From Cheilinus undulatus (lineage: Eukaryota > Chordata > Actinopteri > Labriformes > Labridae): DNA of 64,000 nucleotides. Both the position numbers and the translations under genes were made by a program. Below, piece by piece: positions 12,296 through 24,699 of this stretch. The stretch is taken from the NCBI RefSeq assembly GCF_018320785.1, contig NC_054886.1, positions 28,035,732-28,099,731 on the forward strand, read 5' to 3'. The notes beneath the pieces are model-generated. The model was not told the DNA's origin, made no database searches, and saw only the letters and a program-made list of their open reading frames with translations. Position 1 is the stretch's first letter; every line of letters begins with the position of its first letter.

Positions 12296-13394
12296 GTCGA
12301 AAGCAATGTGGCTCACCTTGAAGCCTTCATACAACTTTGCAGCAGCACTGACTGATTTAATCTCCACATGGCTGACTGAGTAGCTACGTGAATGTCTGAC
12401 TAGCTAAACAGCTACTCAGATAACTTTAACATGTCATCATAGAGTTAATCACAGAGAAACAAGCCTTCAAGTTGGAGCATTTTGGCACAATTAGTCAACT
12501 CATGTTAAAACACACATATGCACAATATCTCCACACACAGCCCACAGTGGTAATTTGTTCTGCTCCAGGAGGAATGTTGACCAAATGGCTTATATCCCTC
12601 TGCTGTCTCAGTCACCCATCCCCCTCCTCCTGCAGCGTCCACACTCTCAAAAGGCCACGAACACACAGACTCCTCAAAACACGGACATCCTGAGAGACGG
12701 CGGGCACATTTTTATGAACTCCCAAAGTCCACAACTACTGCAGCCGAGACCCTGATGACTGACAGTAACATAAACAAAAGCCATTAAATCACAAATTAAC
12801 ACAGAAATGCACATTGGCATCTTGTACAAGTAAATTATATAGTACACTCTTTGTGTGATAACCAATAATAAGGACTTTTTAGGCTTTTCTGAGCCCACCT
12901 CAGACCTAAAACTTGATGTGTGTCAATTTTTTCTGCTCTTTTGACAGTTTTTATCAGCAGTGCCTTGTTTAAAGACACTCAAATAACATCACTCACCTCT
13001 GAAATATTTCAGTCGACATTCTGTAATAATTGCAGGTATGCTGTGTGTTTAAAGGCTTATTGTTAGCTGAGGTAGAGCATCACTACTATCATCTTAGAGT
13101 GCAGAAGTACAGGATGATACTAGTGACAACATGCTGCTGAAAAATTGTGTGAATCAGTGAATTTATAGGAGGGACGTACAAGTGGATGTCTCTCTCATGT
13201 GCACATGGTGACTATTTACACGTTTTTAAAAAAGGAAATAAATGACCAGCAAAGATACTCCGGTGGCTTTAAAGATACTTCCACTTTTTGACAATCACTG
13301 CATCAGTTTCAACACAGGAGTTCTATGCAAGAGTCAAAACAACGACAGCCCCAACAGTCAAACTCTTAACATCTGAAAATGTGACAAAATGTGA
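12296..13394. other. Unassigned DNA
   Basis: No gene, RNA or complete repeat is recognised. Confidence 0.3.
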
Positions 13395-14371
13395 TTATTC
13401 TCATTATTTTGAAGCCCCACTGATTTTCAGGCCAGTTACTCATATTTCAAATCTATCTCTTTCAACTGGAATTATTCCAAATGCCTGGAAAGCTGTGTTG
13501 CCACTACTATAAGGAGGAGATCCAAGTGCTTTTCATAATTACAGGCCAATATCCAAAGTCTCCGGCCTGGCAAAAGTATTAAAATCACTGGTAAATAAAC
13601 AGTCCTTAAGGAGCCCAGAGCAGTACAGGACCAAGGTTGGCGTGCGATGTACTGAACCGACATATGTTCCCATACTTGACCTGACCACTCCATTTCATTG
13701 ACTAGGTTGTCATCACTTGGTCTTGAAGAACTGGCTTACATATGGTTTACCATCTATTTGACTCACAGAACTCACTTCTATTTGGTAACTAATACAGGGG
13801 TACCTCAGGGCTCAATCTTGGAGCCACTTCTATTTCCATTGCATATTAGTGGCATTACGGAAGCAATACATCCAGACCATCCATACATTTTCTACCCCTC
13901 TTATCCCGTTTGGGGTCACAGGGCTGGTGCCTGTCCCAACTGTCATTGGACAAGAGGTCGGGTACACCCTGGACTGGTCGCCAGTCCATCGCAGGGCTGA
14001 CATGCACAGACAAAGTGAAACAATACAATATTGTAAAATTCATCTTTATGCCAATGATACGCTTGTGTATACTTGTGAACCTTGGTACAATCAAGCCTTC
14101 TCTAAACTTCAACATGATTTCAATACATTGTAACAAGCTTACGTTAGTCTAGAGCTAACACTGAACCCCACAAATAAAAAAAAAATTGTTGAGACAGAAG
14201 TTGGCCCCTTTTGATGCTATTTTGTTGACGTTAAACAACATAATCAATGAATGTGTTCAAGAATTATTTGGATACTTGGATGAGGACTTCTCTTTCAAAT
14301 TACACATTTCGAGTTGCCCATCCTTGCAATAGAAGGTCAAGGCTCAAGAGGTTTAACAGTATGGCCATAAT
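13395..14371 (+). pseudogene. LINE reverse transcriptase relic
   Basis: Reverse-transcriptase motifs occur in order but in different frames: NAWKAVLPLL near 13480, NYRPIS at 13537, GVPQGSILEPLLF at 13798, and HLYANDTLVYT at 14041, where the catalytic YADD reads YAND. Two foreign pieces interrupt it: about 13611-13684, also found near 42440-42500, and about 13875-14005, which resembles a common fish LINE 3' segment. A non-LTR retrotransposon of L2/Rex/CR1 type is likely. Stops and frameshifts rule out activity. Confidence 0.8.
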
Positions 14372-15739
14372 TGCCATAATAAATCAAGATTATTTTGTAT
14401 TTATACTTAATCTGTAAAAGTTACAAGAGAATGTATACAAAGGAGAAATCTAGTTAGCGTTCTTGTTTTTCTTAGTGAGAAATGCATAAATAAAGCTGTT
14501 TTTAGGAGTAATAAATTATGCTCCGGCCTCCACATTAGAGCTCCTCAGCTTTGAGCATAAATGCTTTCAATAAACATATTGTTAAAGAGTTTAAGTAGTG
14601 TGATGCTAAAGTTATCTCACGCTGCTTCTCCCAGGCACTCAGTCTCTACTCTTCCTTCTCTGTTGGAAGTGAGTGGATTATGACTGTGTTCAGCTGTGGT
14701 CCTCATCCAGACACAGTAAACCTCTGTGTGGAGGCTGAAGGAAACCCCGTCTAACCTAAAACACATTATACACTCATGTCTTTCAAACACAAACACTTAC
14801 ATATATTACCCACGTCAACTTTACCTTCTCGCTATGTTTCTCTCGCTCCTTCAAGGACTCAACACTTAATCATTAAACACTTCTCTGAGCCGGTCCTCAG
14901 CTACTTTATTGTGTGCATTTTAACTAGCCACTGGACACAAAACAGCCATAGAGCACAGTTTGATTTTTATCTCCTGTAGCAGTCCCAGTCACATTTTCCC
15001 AGGGGCTGTGTTACTGTGTTTCCAGATGACTGAGCCAAGCTTTTCCATTCCCCGCTGCGGTGCTGCGGTGAATATAGAAGAACACCAGCCAACATTTACA
15101 CCACCGTCCCTGAGACTTTTCGGCAGAGTGGGCGAAGGAGTCGAGGAGCAGAGGTTGCATGTCACTCGGCCTACTTATGCACTGGACTGAACATGCACAC
15201 ATACACAGGCAGGCGGACCACCCCCAGCAGAACACACACCAATAATTACTTGCAGTAATTCAAAGGCACCCTCCTTGTTTCCAGCAGCTCACCGCCCGCA
15301 GCATGAAGCCGTGAGAAGAGGCCGGGAGGAAACGTCGGCCCCCACGACTTTATCACACAAGACGAGGTCACGTCGCAATCTGAAAGCACACACTAAATCT
15401 CTAACAAAGCTCTCAGACTCTAGGAAAAAACATACCTGATATTAAAACTAACCTCTTGGAGCTCTGCGGAAACAATGCCAGACTACATGACATGTCATTC
15501 TGCACATCTACAACTAGAGATGTTCTCATACCAATTTTCATCAACTTTCTTGCTTTTTGTCTGCTTAAGATCATTTAAGTAACACAGATTTTAAAAATGA
15601 AGCCGCTATTTTACAGTTTAAATTACCAGATCAGTTTGTTTAAGAGCAGAGGAACTCTCTGTAGATAATTTGCCTCTGATTAAATAACCTAAGACTGACA
15701 GAAAAGAATAAGAGTGACATAGAAAATTAGGAAAATTCT
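14372..15739. other. Unassigned DNA
   Basis: No gene is recognised. Positions 15590-15740 may hold one more strongly diverged unit of the array that follows. Confidence 0.3.
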
Positions 15740-15984
15740 ACTACAAAGCAAAACAAATGTAGCTGGTAGCTCAGCCTGTAGCCCCTTGGACTTTCTGAGT
15801 CTGCAGAAACAAAAACGTTCAAGGTGAAACTGTTCAGATGTGGAGCTGACTCTAACTTTATATCACTGGTTTAAGCAAATAAAAGTAAAATGAATATTGT
15901 CAGCAGCTCCGCTTGCAGCCCTCCAAAGCCTACAGTTCACCAAAGACCTTTAAGGTTTAATGGTGTCGCTGAAATTAACTCTAA

Positions 15985-16507
15985 GGCCCCGTCCACACGA
16001 AGACGAATTCAGGAGTGTACGCAAAAGTTTTTTGTCATACCCGCATTTCATCCACACGGAAACGGCGTTTTGGGTGACAGAGGTTTTGAAAACGGGTCCC
16101 AGAGTGCATAAATCTGTAAACGACTACTGCTTTGTCTTCATGTGCACGGCTAACCGCATCTTTCTTGAAATGATTATGTCACACACTTTGTAGCTCTCTG
16201 AAGACGCCTGCGCGGCTCCGACCAAAACTAATAATGGCTGATTACAGGGTTGTGTTCATGCTGCAGAAGCTACTGAGCTTGTTGTGGCTTTTAAAGGAAA
16301 ATGACGCTCTTAACAACCGCTGCGAAACGCATACATTATATGTTCTTAAATACAGCGCGGAGGCTTGGCATATGCACTACAGCGTTTTCAGTCGTTTCAG
16401 TGGTTCCTTGTTTACACAGACATTTCCTGAAACAATCCCATGTTTACGGAAAACTTCTTCAAAACAAAATGGCAATATATCGTTTTTGTCTCCGTGTGGA
16501 CAGGGCC
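15985..16507. mobile_element. PIF/Harbinger-like MITE in the 144-bp array
   Basis: The ends are GGCCCCGTCCACACG and CGTGTGGACAGGGCC, inverted repeats with one mismatch in 15. Both flanks are TAA (15982-15984 and 16508-16510), fitting the 3-bp TWA target of PIF/Harbinger elements. The open frames inside are not transposase-like. Confidence 0.82.
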
Positions 16508-16972
16508 TAAATTAGTTGCATTAGAGAAGTCCACTAACAAGCAAAGCTAAGCTTAGTGGCAGCTCAGCTTGCAGCCCCCTCAGCATACCTGTTCACGAAA
16601 GCATTCAAATGAAATTGCTTAATACTGCAGCTGAAATTGACTTTGTAATACTGGCTAAAGAAAAGACAACATATAAAACTAACTATAGTGGCAGCTCAGG
16701 TCGTAGCCCCCCAGACACACAGAATCCACTACAGTAACAAAAAAAAAAACAGACACTGAAGTCTGCTTTGATAGTGTTTCTGACACAAATGGCTAAACTA
16801 AAGCCCATTAACTAGCAGGTTCATGTCAGCAGCTCGGATTGCTGCCCTCTTCATCTGATGTTTGCTGCAACAAAGAAAACCAAACTGTTAAAGTGAAACT
16901 GCTTTAAAAGTGTTTCTGATATTAGCTTTATATGAATGGCTCAAGGGCTGGGCTTATGAGGCCACCAGCAAG

Positions 16973-17392
16973 TAGGGATCCACGATATTACATTTTTGCC
17001 GTTATCTGATATGCCGATTATTTACAGATTCATTTTATATCAATACCGATATGTGAATATGTTTTACATAAGTAAAAATTCAGCTCTTTGAACACAATTT
17101 AAGGTTTGAGGATGAAAAATGAAACAAACTTTTTCTTAAAACAAACTTTAAAGTTTAAAGAATGAGAATGAATAAAGAAAAAGATCTCAACTTACATAGG
17201 TGTGTTGGTCCAGCCTAAAACTCCACTAATTTATTCGTATATATGGTCAAATTTTACAGTTGAAATATGCTGATATGCACGGCCAAATATCGGACGTAAA
17301 TATCAGCAAAAATTTTGATATCTGTCGATACCGATATTTGGCTTTTTTTTTTGCTAATACTGATATCTAGCCGATAATATCGTGCATCCCTA
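16973..17392. mobile_element. hAT-type MITE, TAGGGATGCACGATA family, copy A
   Basis: The ends are TAGGGATCCACGATATTA and TAATATCGTGCATCCCTA, inverted repeats with one mismatch in 18. The flanks CCAGCAAG and TCAGCAAG form an 8-bp duplication with one change. The interior is rich in CCGATAT-type motifs and closely resembles the copy at 29471-29905. Confidence 0.85.
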
Positions 17393-17451
17393 TCAGCAAG
17401 CAAACTAATATTAGCAGCAGCTCAGCTTGCAGCCTAGACTGACCTTTTAGG

Positions 17452-17999
17452 TAGGGGTAGGTAAAAATATCGATTAATCAATGCATCGCAATATTTCCCC
17501 CCTCAATTTAATATAGATTCAGCAAATCCTCTGAATCGATTCACCTCCTGGCCAGTGGGGGTCACTGTGCGTGTGATTTGCGATGTATGGACGGAGGCCA
17601 CACTCAACCGAACAACAACTAACCATAACCAAGTTATGTGAGGTTTATCACAATTTCCAAGAGGAAAGAAATAATATTAAAGTTTACATGCACTTTACTT
17701 TTTCAGTGTTTATACAGAACTGTCATGTTTTTTACTTTTGTACTCCATATGCACAAATAAGTTATTACTGTGCAAATTTTTATTTTCAGATGTTTTATTG
17801 CTAAAAAATGTGAGGTGCCCTACCACATATGTTCCCATGGGCATGAAAATGATTATTAAAAATTGTCAACAGGTCATTTCTGTATTTCTGCTTCTTACTG
17901 AATCAACACCAAAGCATTTAAATCAATAACAAATTGAATCGCAACCTAAAGAATCTAAATCGAATTAAATCATGAGGTTCTTAGCAATACCCAGGCCTA
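17452..17999. mobile_element. hAT-type MITE with perfect target duplication
   Basis: Both flanks, 17444-17451 and 18000-18007, read CTTTTAGG. The ends are TAGGGGTAGGTA and TACCCAGGCCTA, imperfect inverted repeats. The interior has ATCGATTAATCAATGCATCG near the left end and a related segment near the right end. No transposase frame is present. Confidence 0.8.
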
Positions 18000-19350
18000 C
18001 TTTTAGGTGAAATTCCCTAATAATGTATCTGAAATAAACTTCATATCATTGTCTTAAGAAAAGCAAAACCAATGTCCCCATCAGCTCAGCTGGCAGCCCC
18101 TCAGACCTACGGTTTTTACCAGATTATCAAAAATGCTATTAAAGGTAAAATTATCTAAGAGTGTACCCCAAATTAGCGTTACTTTTTTTGGCTAGAGAAA
18201 AGATGCTAAAAGTAACTTTGAGTTATAGTGACAGCTCAGGCTGTAGCCCCCCTAGACCTCCAGTGCCAACTGCGACAAAAGAAAATAAACATTTAAGGTA
18301 AAACTTCTGAACGGTTTTGCTGGAACTGACTTTATTTTACTGGCTTTAGAAAAGCCAAGTAGGAAGCAAACTATTGTTAGCAGTAGCTCAGCTTGCAGCC
18401 CACTAGACCTACAGCGATCACTGAATCATCAAAATATAAAGCTTTTTAGTTGAACTTCCTGAAGAGTGTAGATAAAATGAACTTTACTGTCTCAAGACAA
18501 GTCCACTAAAAGCAAAACAAAGTTGTCAGCAGCTCAGCTTGTAGCCCCTCAGACCTACAGTGCTTGTCAGATTATTGAAGAAACACATTCATTTAAAGTA
18601 AAACTACCTTATAGTGTACGGAAAACGTTTTTGCTTGAGAAAGCATACTAAAGAAAACTAAGATTATAGCAGCAGCTCAGCTTGTAGCCCCCCAGACCTA
18701 CAGTGTCTGCTACAACAACAAAGAAAAACAGACCTTCACATAAAATTCCTTAATAACGTATCTAACTCCACATTATTGGGTTAAGAAAATCTCACTATTA
18801 GCGAAACAAAGTTGTCAGCAGCTCAGCTTGCAGCCCCTTAGACCCTTTTTTTTTCACTGTAGCATTAAAGAAACAGAACTTTAGAGGAAATTGCTTTGTG
18901 GAGTAATTAGAATTTAATTATCACCCAAAGAAAAGCCTAACAACAATCAAAACTAACAATGGTGGCAGCTCAGTTTGCAGCCCATGAGATCCAGGGGCTT
19001 GTCAAATCATAAAAAAACAAACACTGCTCAGAATGTGCTGAAATTAAACTTTATATTAAATTTTTCTGAAATTATCTAACAACCAGGACCAGCATTAGTG
19101 GCAGCTCAGCTTGCAGCTCCTCAGACCTGAGGTGTTTGCCGAAGCATCGAAGAATTCTAGCCAAAATTCCCTTTATTTTTTGTCTCGCAAGACAAATAGC
19201 CACAAAAAAACAGCTTGTCTTTGGTGGCTATGGTCAAAATTAAACATTAATGATGGTACAACTCAGCTTTCTTTTGTAGCAGCAAAGACGGAAACATTTC
19301 TGAGAGCTGACTTAATTTTATTAATAGCAAAACAGACGCAGTGCCATAGC

Positions 19351-20311
19351 AATGCATGACAATGTGCACTCAGCAGGTCATGTGTTTCAGGCGGCATTGG
19401 CATGAATATGGCCTAAATTGGTGCTGTTAACAGAGCAGTTTTACCAAAAACATCTTGGTTTCTGCTCAGCAAACACTTTGAGATGTTTGTGCAAATGTAA
19501 TCTAAGTCTAAAACAGACAAATTAGAAAGAATCAGGGATTCTTGGTCTTTCTTTTCCCAGTCACTCCACTATTTCTGCCCCAGACTCCATCTGAAGTGGT
19601 TTTTATTCATCTGTCAGCACTCTGGCATTTCTACCTTCCAGTGAATGAACTGACAGGGAGATGAACAGAGCCTCATTGCACCAAGGGAACCCCTCGGGAA
19701 CCCCTTTTAGCACCCCCTGTGGGAACCTTTTGACCTCCAAGATTTGGAGACCTAACCGCCACATTACATTATAATACAGGGCTTTTTATCCATGGACAGT
19801 GACAGCTGAGAAACATCAACCAGCACCGGAAATTTGCTTAAGCTTTGGACAATAACGTTTTATTCTCTGCAGAAAAGGAAGGAGTTGCTGGAGGTGGAAT
19901 TGTAGCTGTGCATAATCTAAATACAGAAGAGGTTGCAGAGAAAGCTGTACTTTTCTGGAGCTGATATTTTTTTTAAAACCAGAGTTGAAAAGTTTAGGCC
20001 AAGGAGGCTGCAGCCAAGCACTGAAACAGCATAGATGAATGAATAAACTGACCACAATTGCTGTTTTGCTGGGGTTGGAGTGTTGCAACAACCACATCCT
20101 TAGGAAACACATTCCTAGAGGCAGTCTGAATGTGATATTGTGCAAATATATAACCAGAGCTGTCAATATGTACAGAAAATTCCATGTAAAAATGTAACAG
20201 TAATTTTTAAGATGGCAACAAGTACATTGGAGACACTTTGAAGCACTTTAAAACTGATATTTCCCAAGCGAAAATTAGTGGCAGTAATGTAAATTGCTGT
20301 GGTCAGCTTAC
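19351..20311. other. Unassigned; start of the first shroom intron on the minus strand
   Basis: The sequence left of the shroom donor site at 20310-20311 is intronic for that gene. No second PDZ exon was recognised. Short open frames near 19816-20185 look like chance. Confidence 0.4.
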
Positions 20312-20434
20312 TTTAGTGATGATAAGCGGCTCCCCGTGCTCGAGCCCTCCTTTCAGCGTGAACCCCCAAGGCGCGCCCCCGCTCAACTGGACCTGAATGT
20401 GGTGGAAAGAGACGAGCTGCTCAACAGTTTCCAT
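20312..20434 (-). CDS. Shroom-family protein, first coding exon (start of PDZ domain)
   Basis: Shroom proteins are actin-binding scaffolds that recruit Rho kinase to apical junctions and drive cell-shape change. This exon encodes 41 residues from an ATG at 20434 (GAGATGG context) and ends at a good donor, AAA followed by GTAAGC. Residues 15-30 read [16 protein letters not shown] and are followed by [11 protein letters not shown]; this is the hallmark start of the shroom PDZ domain, with its GF carboxylate-binding loop. An in-frame stop lies upstream with no earlier ATG. The rest of the gene (remaining PDZ, ASD1, ASD2) was not found and probably lies left of the window or across very large introns. 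Neighbour order suggests shroom1 (beside GDF9 in human) or shroom4 (beside BMP15); the PDZ fits shroom2, 3 or 4 of mammals. The family is clear, the paralogue is not. Confidence 0.9.
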
Positions 20435-20760
20435 CTCTCCCTCCAGTCCGTTAGTTTCTTCTTTCCCCGTCTCGGTCTCTTTTGTGTAGGTAGACTCGCC
20501 TGGACTGGTTCGGTGCTGGCTAACGGTGCCGGTAGCGGTCCCTCGGTTTCTCCATCACCGCTGTAACAACAACAACGAATGGATGGATGAGTGGAAGAAC
20601 AGAGTGGGTGAGTTGACCAGGGGGAGGGAAGAAAACTTTTAGCTGCTGCGTCAAATTCGACGGTGTTACTACCAAAATGGCGGGTCCAACTTCCGGTCAA
20701 GCCATCATACGATGACGAAAATAGACGTTATTTTCGTTTACCGTCATAATATCGCGTGAA
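20435..20760 (-). promoter_or_regulatory. CpG-rich shroom promoter and 5' untranslated region
   Basis: CpG density is far above the surrounding AT-rich DNA. Near 20672-20698 lie a YY1-like site (AAAATGGCGGG on the plus strand) and an ETS-like site (CCGGAAGT on the minus strand), a pairing common around TATA-less start sites. Another TTCCGG lies near 20874. Transcription start is inferred to be near 20680-20700 on the minus strand. Confidence 0.6.
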
Positions 20761-23700
20761 AACATTTCATAATACGACCCCAAACATTTTTTAAAAACAT
20801 TTTTAGACATATCCACCCAGTTCTTCAAGAAAACCGATACCGTACTTCTAATTTGATATCCCCATTACGTGCTTCCGGTTAGCTTGTCGCTAGCTTTGGG
20901 CATCTCAAAAACTTTGGGAAAACTTTGGAAGGCGGCCCCTCCAGCTATTCGAACGGCTTTATTTGATTGACAAGAAGATTAACCAATGGCAGAGAAGCTG
21001 TGGTTGAAGGAGTCCAATGAGAAGTGACGATTGGAGGGGCTACAAGCGCATCAACCGCTGTAACATCAGGCAACCTCATAGCGGCTTCTACAGACAAGTA
21101 ACAGTATCTGAAGTAAGCGGTCGGCCTTTTATTTGAAACGTGAAACCCACCGCTTTGCCATCGACCCATTTTTAAAGTATCAGCGGATTATTATACTCAC
21201 TAATGTCGATATGCTCGATTTATGTCCTCCCAAAACAAGCAATAACACTTTAAGCCTTAGAACAACAGGAAAACTTTGGTTCCCACGTGTAGTCTTTTAT
21301 ATCAACCTTGCATAGAAAGTAAATGGGCATTTTTTAAAGAAAAGACCTGACAGTTATGAATGTACACAACATTAAAACACTTGACTGCTTTGGCTCATAT
21401 TTGGTAAAACTATGCTCTAATTTTCAGGTTAAATCTTACATTGACTTCACATAATAAAGCTTAGTGAAGCTCAGCAGATCTCTGGTATGATATCAACAAC
21501 ACAGCTTGCTAGAGGCCAATAAAAACATTTGATATCACGTCCCACAAACCCCCACCAGTCGTACCAGTCTCCCTGTCTGGCCACCATATAAAGAAACATC
21601 TACACAGGCAGTTAGAAGCTCTCAAAACTCACTACCATTTTTGTTAACGCTCTCAGCTAAAGCACCAAGTTGTGGTCGAGTTTGTTTGCGAAGCAATTCC
21701 CTTTAACTTGTGTGTAAATGTGGGTATAAACTATACTTCATCCTTAATGGAGCAGAAGATATATACCAATTAAGGTAGGCCACTGGATTTGGCTAATACT
21801 TTGTGATTTATATTTATTTTGCTGGATTTATAACTAGTAGCATGAATGTGAATATAATACTCAAGCATTGATAGTTTTCCTTTGTATCAGTGTAGTCGGC
21901 CAGATCAGATTACACTAACATTTTCCCTTTTGCACATTGTCAGACTATGCAAAAAAATCTCCTCTTTCTATCTTGGTTGACAAACTAGCAACACAACAAA
22001 TGTAGTCCTGATCTTTAATTGTATGTTGTTGACTGGTATAGGAGTGGAAACTGTGATGCCATGCCCACGAGAGCTACTGCTATCACGAGTGGGACCTCAC
22101 AACACTTCTTCAGGACATTTCTGATGGAGGATAGCGGCTCACAGACGCCTGCAGCCTGCATCACTCCCCATCCAGAGTTCCCTTCCCTTACAGACCCTCT
22201 TCAACTTCTGAAGATATACTGAAGAAACTGACCCTGGCCAGAGGAGCTGAATGAAAATTTGTCATCCAAGTAAGTTTGCAGCTGTTGCTTTGTTCCTCAA
22301 AATCTGGTGATTAGACAAGCTACAGTCAGCACGATATGTTTACTTTATGAGAACATTTTTTTAGCGTTGAACTGTGATGAAATAACTAGTATGAGCTTGT
22401 TTTGGTGTGCTTTTTTCTGATCAAGCTCTCAGATGCAAACAGCTGCTTTTCGCGAGTGAAAAATGAAATGCTTCAAAAATTCTTTATATAGCTTACAACT
22501 GAGCTAGCATTGTTTTTGACCGATTTTAACCTAAAATTTGCTAAATTACAAGGAGCAGCTGTACCCAGCTGTGGCACTCTATAGCCTAGCTTCCCCAGTG
22601 TGTCCCGTTTTACCCTCAGTGAAATCACTGGAGGCTAATGGCACTACTCTGTAGTGCAAGTACCTCATACAGCCCAACTTCAGAAATACCGAAACATTCC
22701 TTTAAAGCTTTAGGTCTGTTACTAGACAAAAGTTAGTTAGTCAGCATTGCCAATAAAATGACTGCCATCATTTGGCTTCAAAGGCCTTTTTTACAAACCA
22801 GATAAGGGTATCACTGAGGTTACGTCCATGTTTTATACAGTCTATATGCCTAGCTAGGCTCATTCAGACTAAAGCGCTGAATGATTCTCATCAAACAAAA
22901 TGAATATGCAACTGATTGTAAAGTTTGGATCTAAATTTCCACAGAATTATCACAACAATATTTCATATGTTAGAAAATAACAATAAGTGCCAATTCAGAG
23001 GGACTTCAAAACCCCCTAAATATATGCTATTTATTCTGAAATTACAATAAAACCAATACAGTTAATGCATAATCTATGAGAAAATTACAGAAGCCCTTAA
23101 AGGACATACGTCCATGCTTTTAGTATTATTCCAGCTCGGAAATTCTTAAGATTTTTCATGGATTATTCAGGGATTTTGTTTGAATGTTTGGGGGAATTTT
23201 CATCATTTTAATTTGATTTTGGCGCATGCATTTGAAAATTATTTGGAATTTCATAGGAAATTTTAAGGGGGGGGGGGTCTTTGAAATTATGGGGAATTTG
23301 ATTGAACCTTTTGAATTTACAAGGAGTTTGGGGAGAAAATTTCATTGGAATTTTTGAGCTTTAGGATAACTGACACTTTTAGTGAATATTTGAAGAAAGT
23401 TGTGCATACTTTTTATGGGGCAATTGGAAATATGTTGACATTTTCTGATAAAATTTTATTTTTTGGTAATTTTCTTTAAATTTCAGAGCATTTGTGAGGA
23501 TTTTGGACAGGGAAAATTTCCAAGAAGTTCTGAACTTTAAGTGAAAATTTTGTGCTTGCAAGCTTGGCCTAAAGAAGCCCTTGTGGTCCAAAACAAGAAG
23601 ACAAATGACTCCACCATCCCTCTCTCAATGACTGACACCATTTACTGACTGAAGACCCCCAATGACTGACCAACATACAGCCAAAACAGATGTTTGGAAA

Positions 23701-24691
23701 CCTATCCAATGCTGTATTTTTTTGCAGAAGCAGGGCTTTCAGGAGATTTGCAGACATCATTTTGTTAAAAAACCACTTCCTGGTCAAAGACAATGCCGAG
23801 CTCTTAAACTTCTCTGGTATTCCAAATAAGTAGGGAAACTAAAAATGAATTTCAAACAAAAGCCAAGGCCTCAGGAGGATATATACACTACATACAAATG
23901 AGCTTTGCTTGGTTTGAAGTGGAAACAAGTTGCCTTTTTGTGGTACATTTTATTATGGTTTGACTCCCTCATAAGCCCCTATAGCTGTTTACTACAATCC
24001 CCCCATAGTTTAGTTTTCCCACACTCTCTCTGCAGACTAAAGTGATCAGGACTACAGATAATCACTGTTGTGGAATGCCACCACGCTGAAATGCCACTTG
24101 CATGAACGAAAGGCTATCTTTGTGTTTGTAGAGAACAAGAAAAGAAAGAATCAGAGACAAAAGGGGGATGGATTCAAACATGCCCAGACGTCTCACCTCT
24201 CATTCCGACTACGAGGAGTTTGTTTTGGTCCGATCAGACCGACCTTTATGCTTTTCAACTTATTTTTGTTCTCTCAAACCCGGAGCTGTAATATTTGGTT
24301 TGAGGGTGAGCACTGCTTTCAAGAGAGATCAAGTTTAAAAGACCCCCAAAAAAAGTTTCCTCCCACATGTGTTTCTTTCATTTTTAGCAAATTTTACGGC
24401 CTGTCATCTGATCAGCTCCTCCCTGCCGAGAACAATTCATATACCAGAAGATCCCAAAGCTCTCAGGCTTCAAATTATAGGAGAACAAACAAACAACAAA
24501 TCAGAAGACTGTAACTGGAGTCTGCAAACTTAGTCAATGTCTGGGGGTCGTCTGAGAGAGCACCTGAACCGCATTGCATACTGAAGATTAAAGCAGACAA
24601 AGAGAACTTACTTCTGGCACTAAACTATACCCACATATTCAATTCAGTTCAATTAAAAAACTTTATATGGCCAAGTGGGGGCAATTCAAGG
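20761..24691. other. Unassigned DNA between shroom promoter and hAT cluster
   Basis: No gene is recognised. A plus-strand open frame of 148 codons at 24068-24514 has no family resemblance and no splice context I trust. A scrap of a common fish repeat (GTCCATGTTTTATACAGTC) lies near 22826. Confidence 0.35.
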
Positions 24692-24699
24692 CACTAGGG

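Larger units (their letters stand above)
15740..19350 (+). repeat. Degenerate tandem array, about 144-bp unit
   Basis: A core like CAGCTCAGCTTGCAGCCCC, usually followed by AGACCTACAG, recurs near 15758, 15898, 16555, 16688, 16830, 17410, 18088, 18228, 18380, 18520, 18668, 18812, 18960 and 19097. Spacing is about 137-152 bases once insertions are removed. Between cores each unit is AT-rich, with recurring AAAACTNCCT and GGCTTAAGAAAAG-like pieces. Three MITEs (15985-16507, 16973-17392, 17452-17999) have landed in it. No open frame persists, so it is an old satellite-like array. Confidence 0.88.

Noticed and set aside
20383-20700. Minus-strand open frame of 105 codons over the shroom first exon
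   Set aside because: It is in a different frame from the PDZ-coding sequence and has no family match; it covers mostly 5' untranslated sequence.
24068-24514. Plus-strand open frame of 148 codons
   Set aside because: No recognisable domain, promoter or splice context; probably chance.
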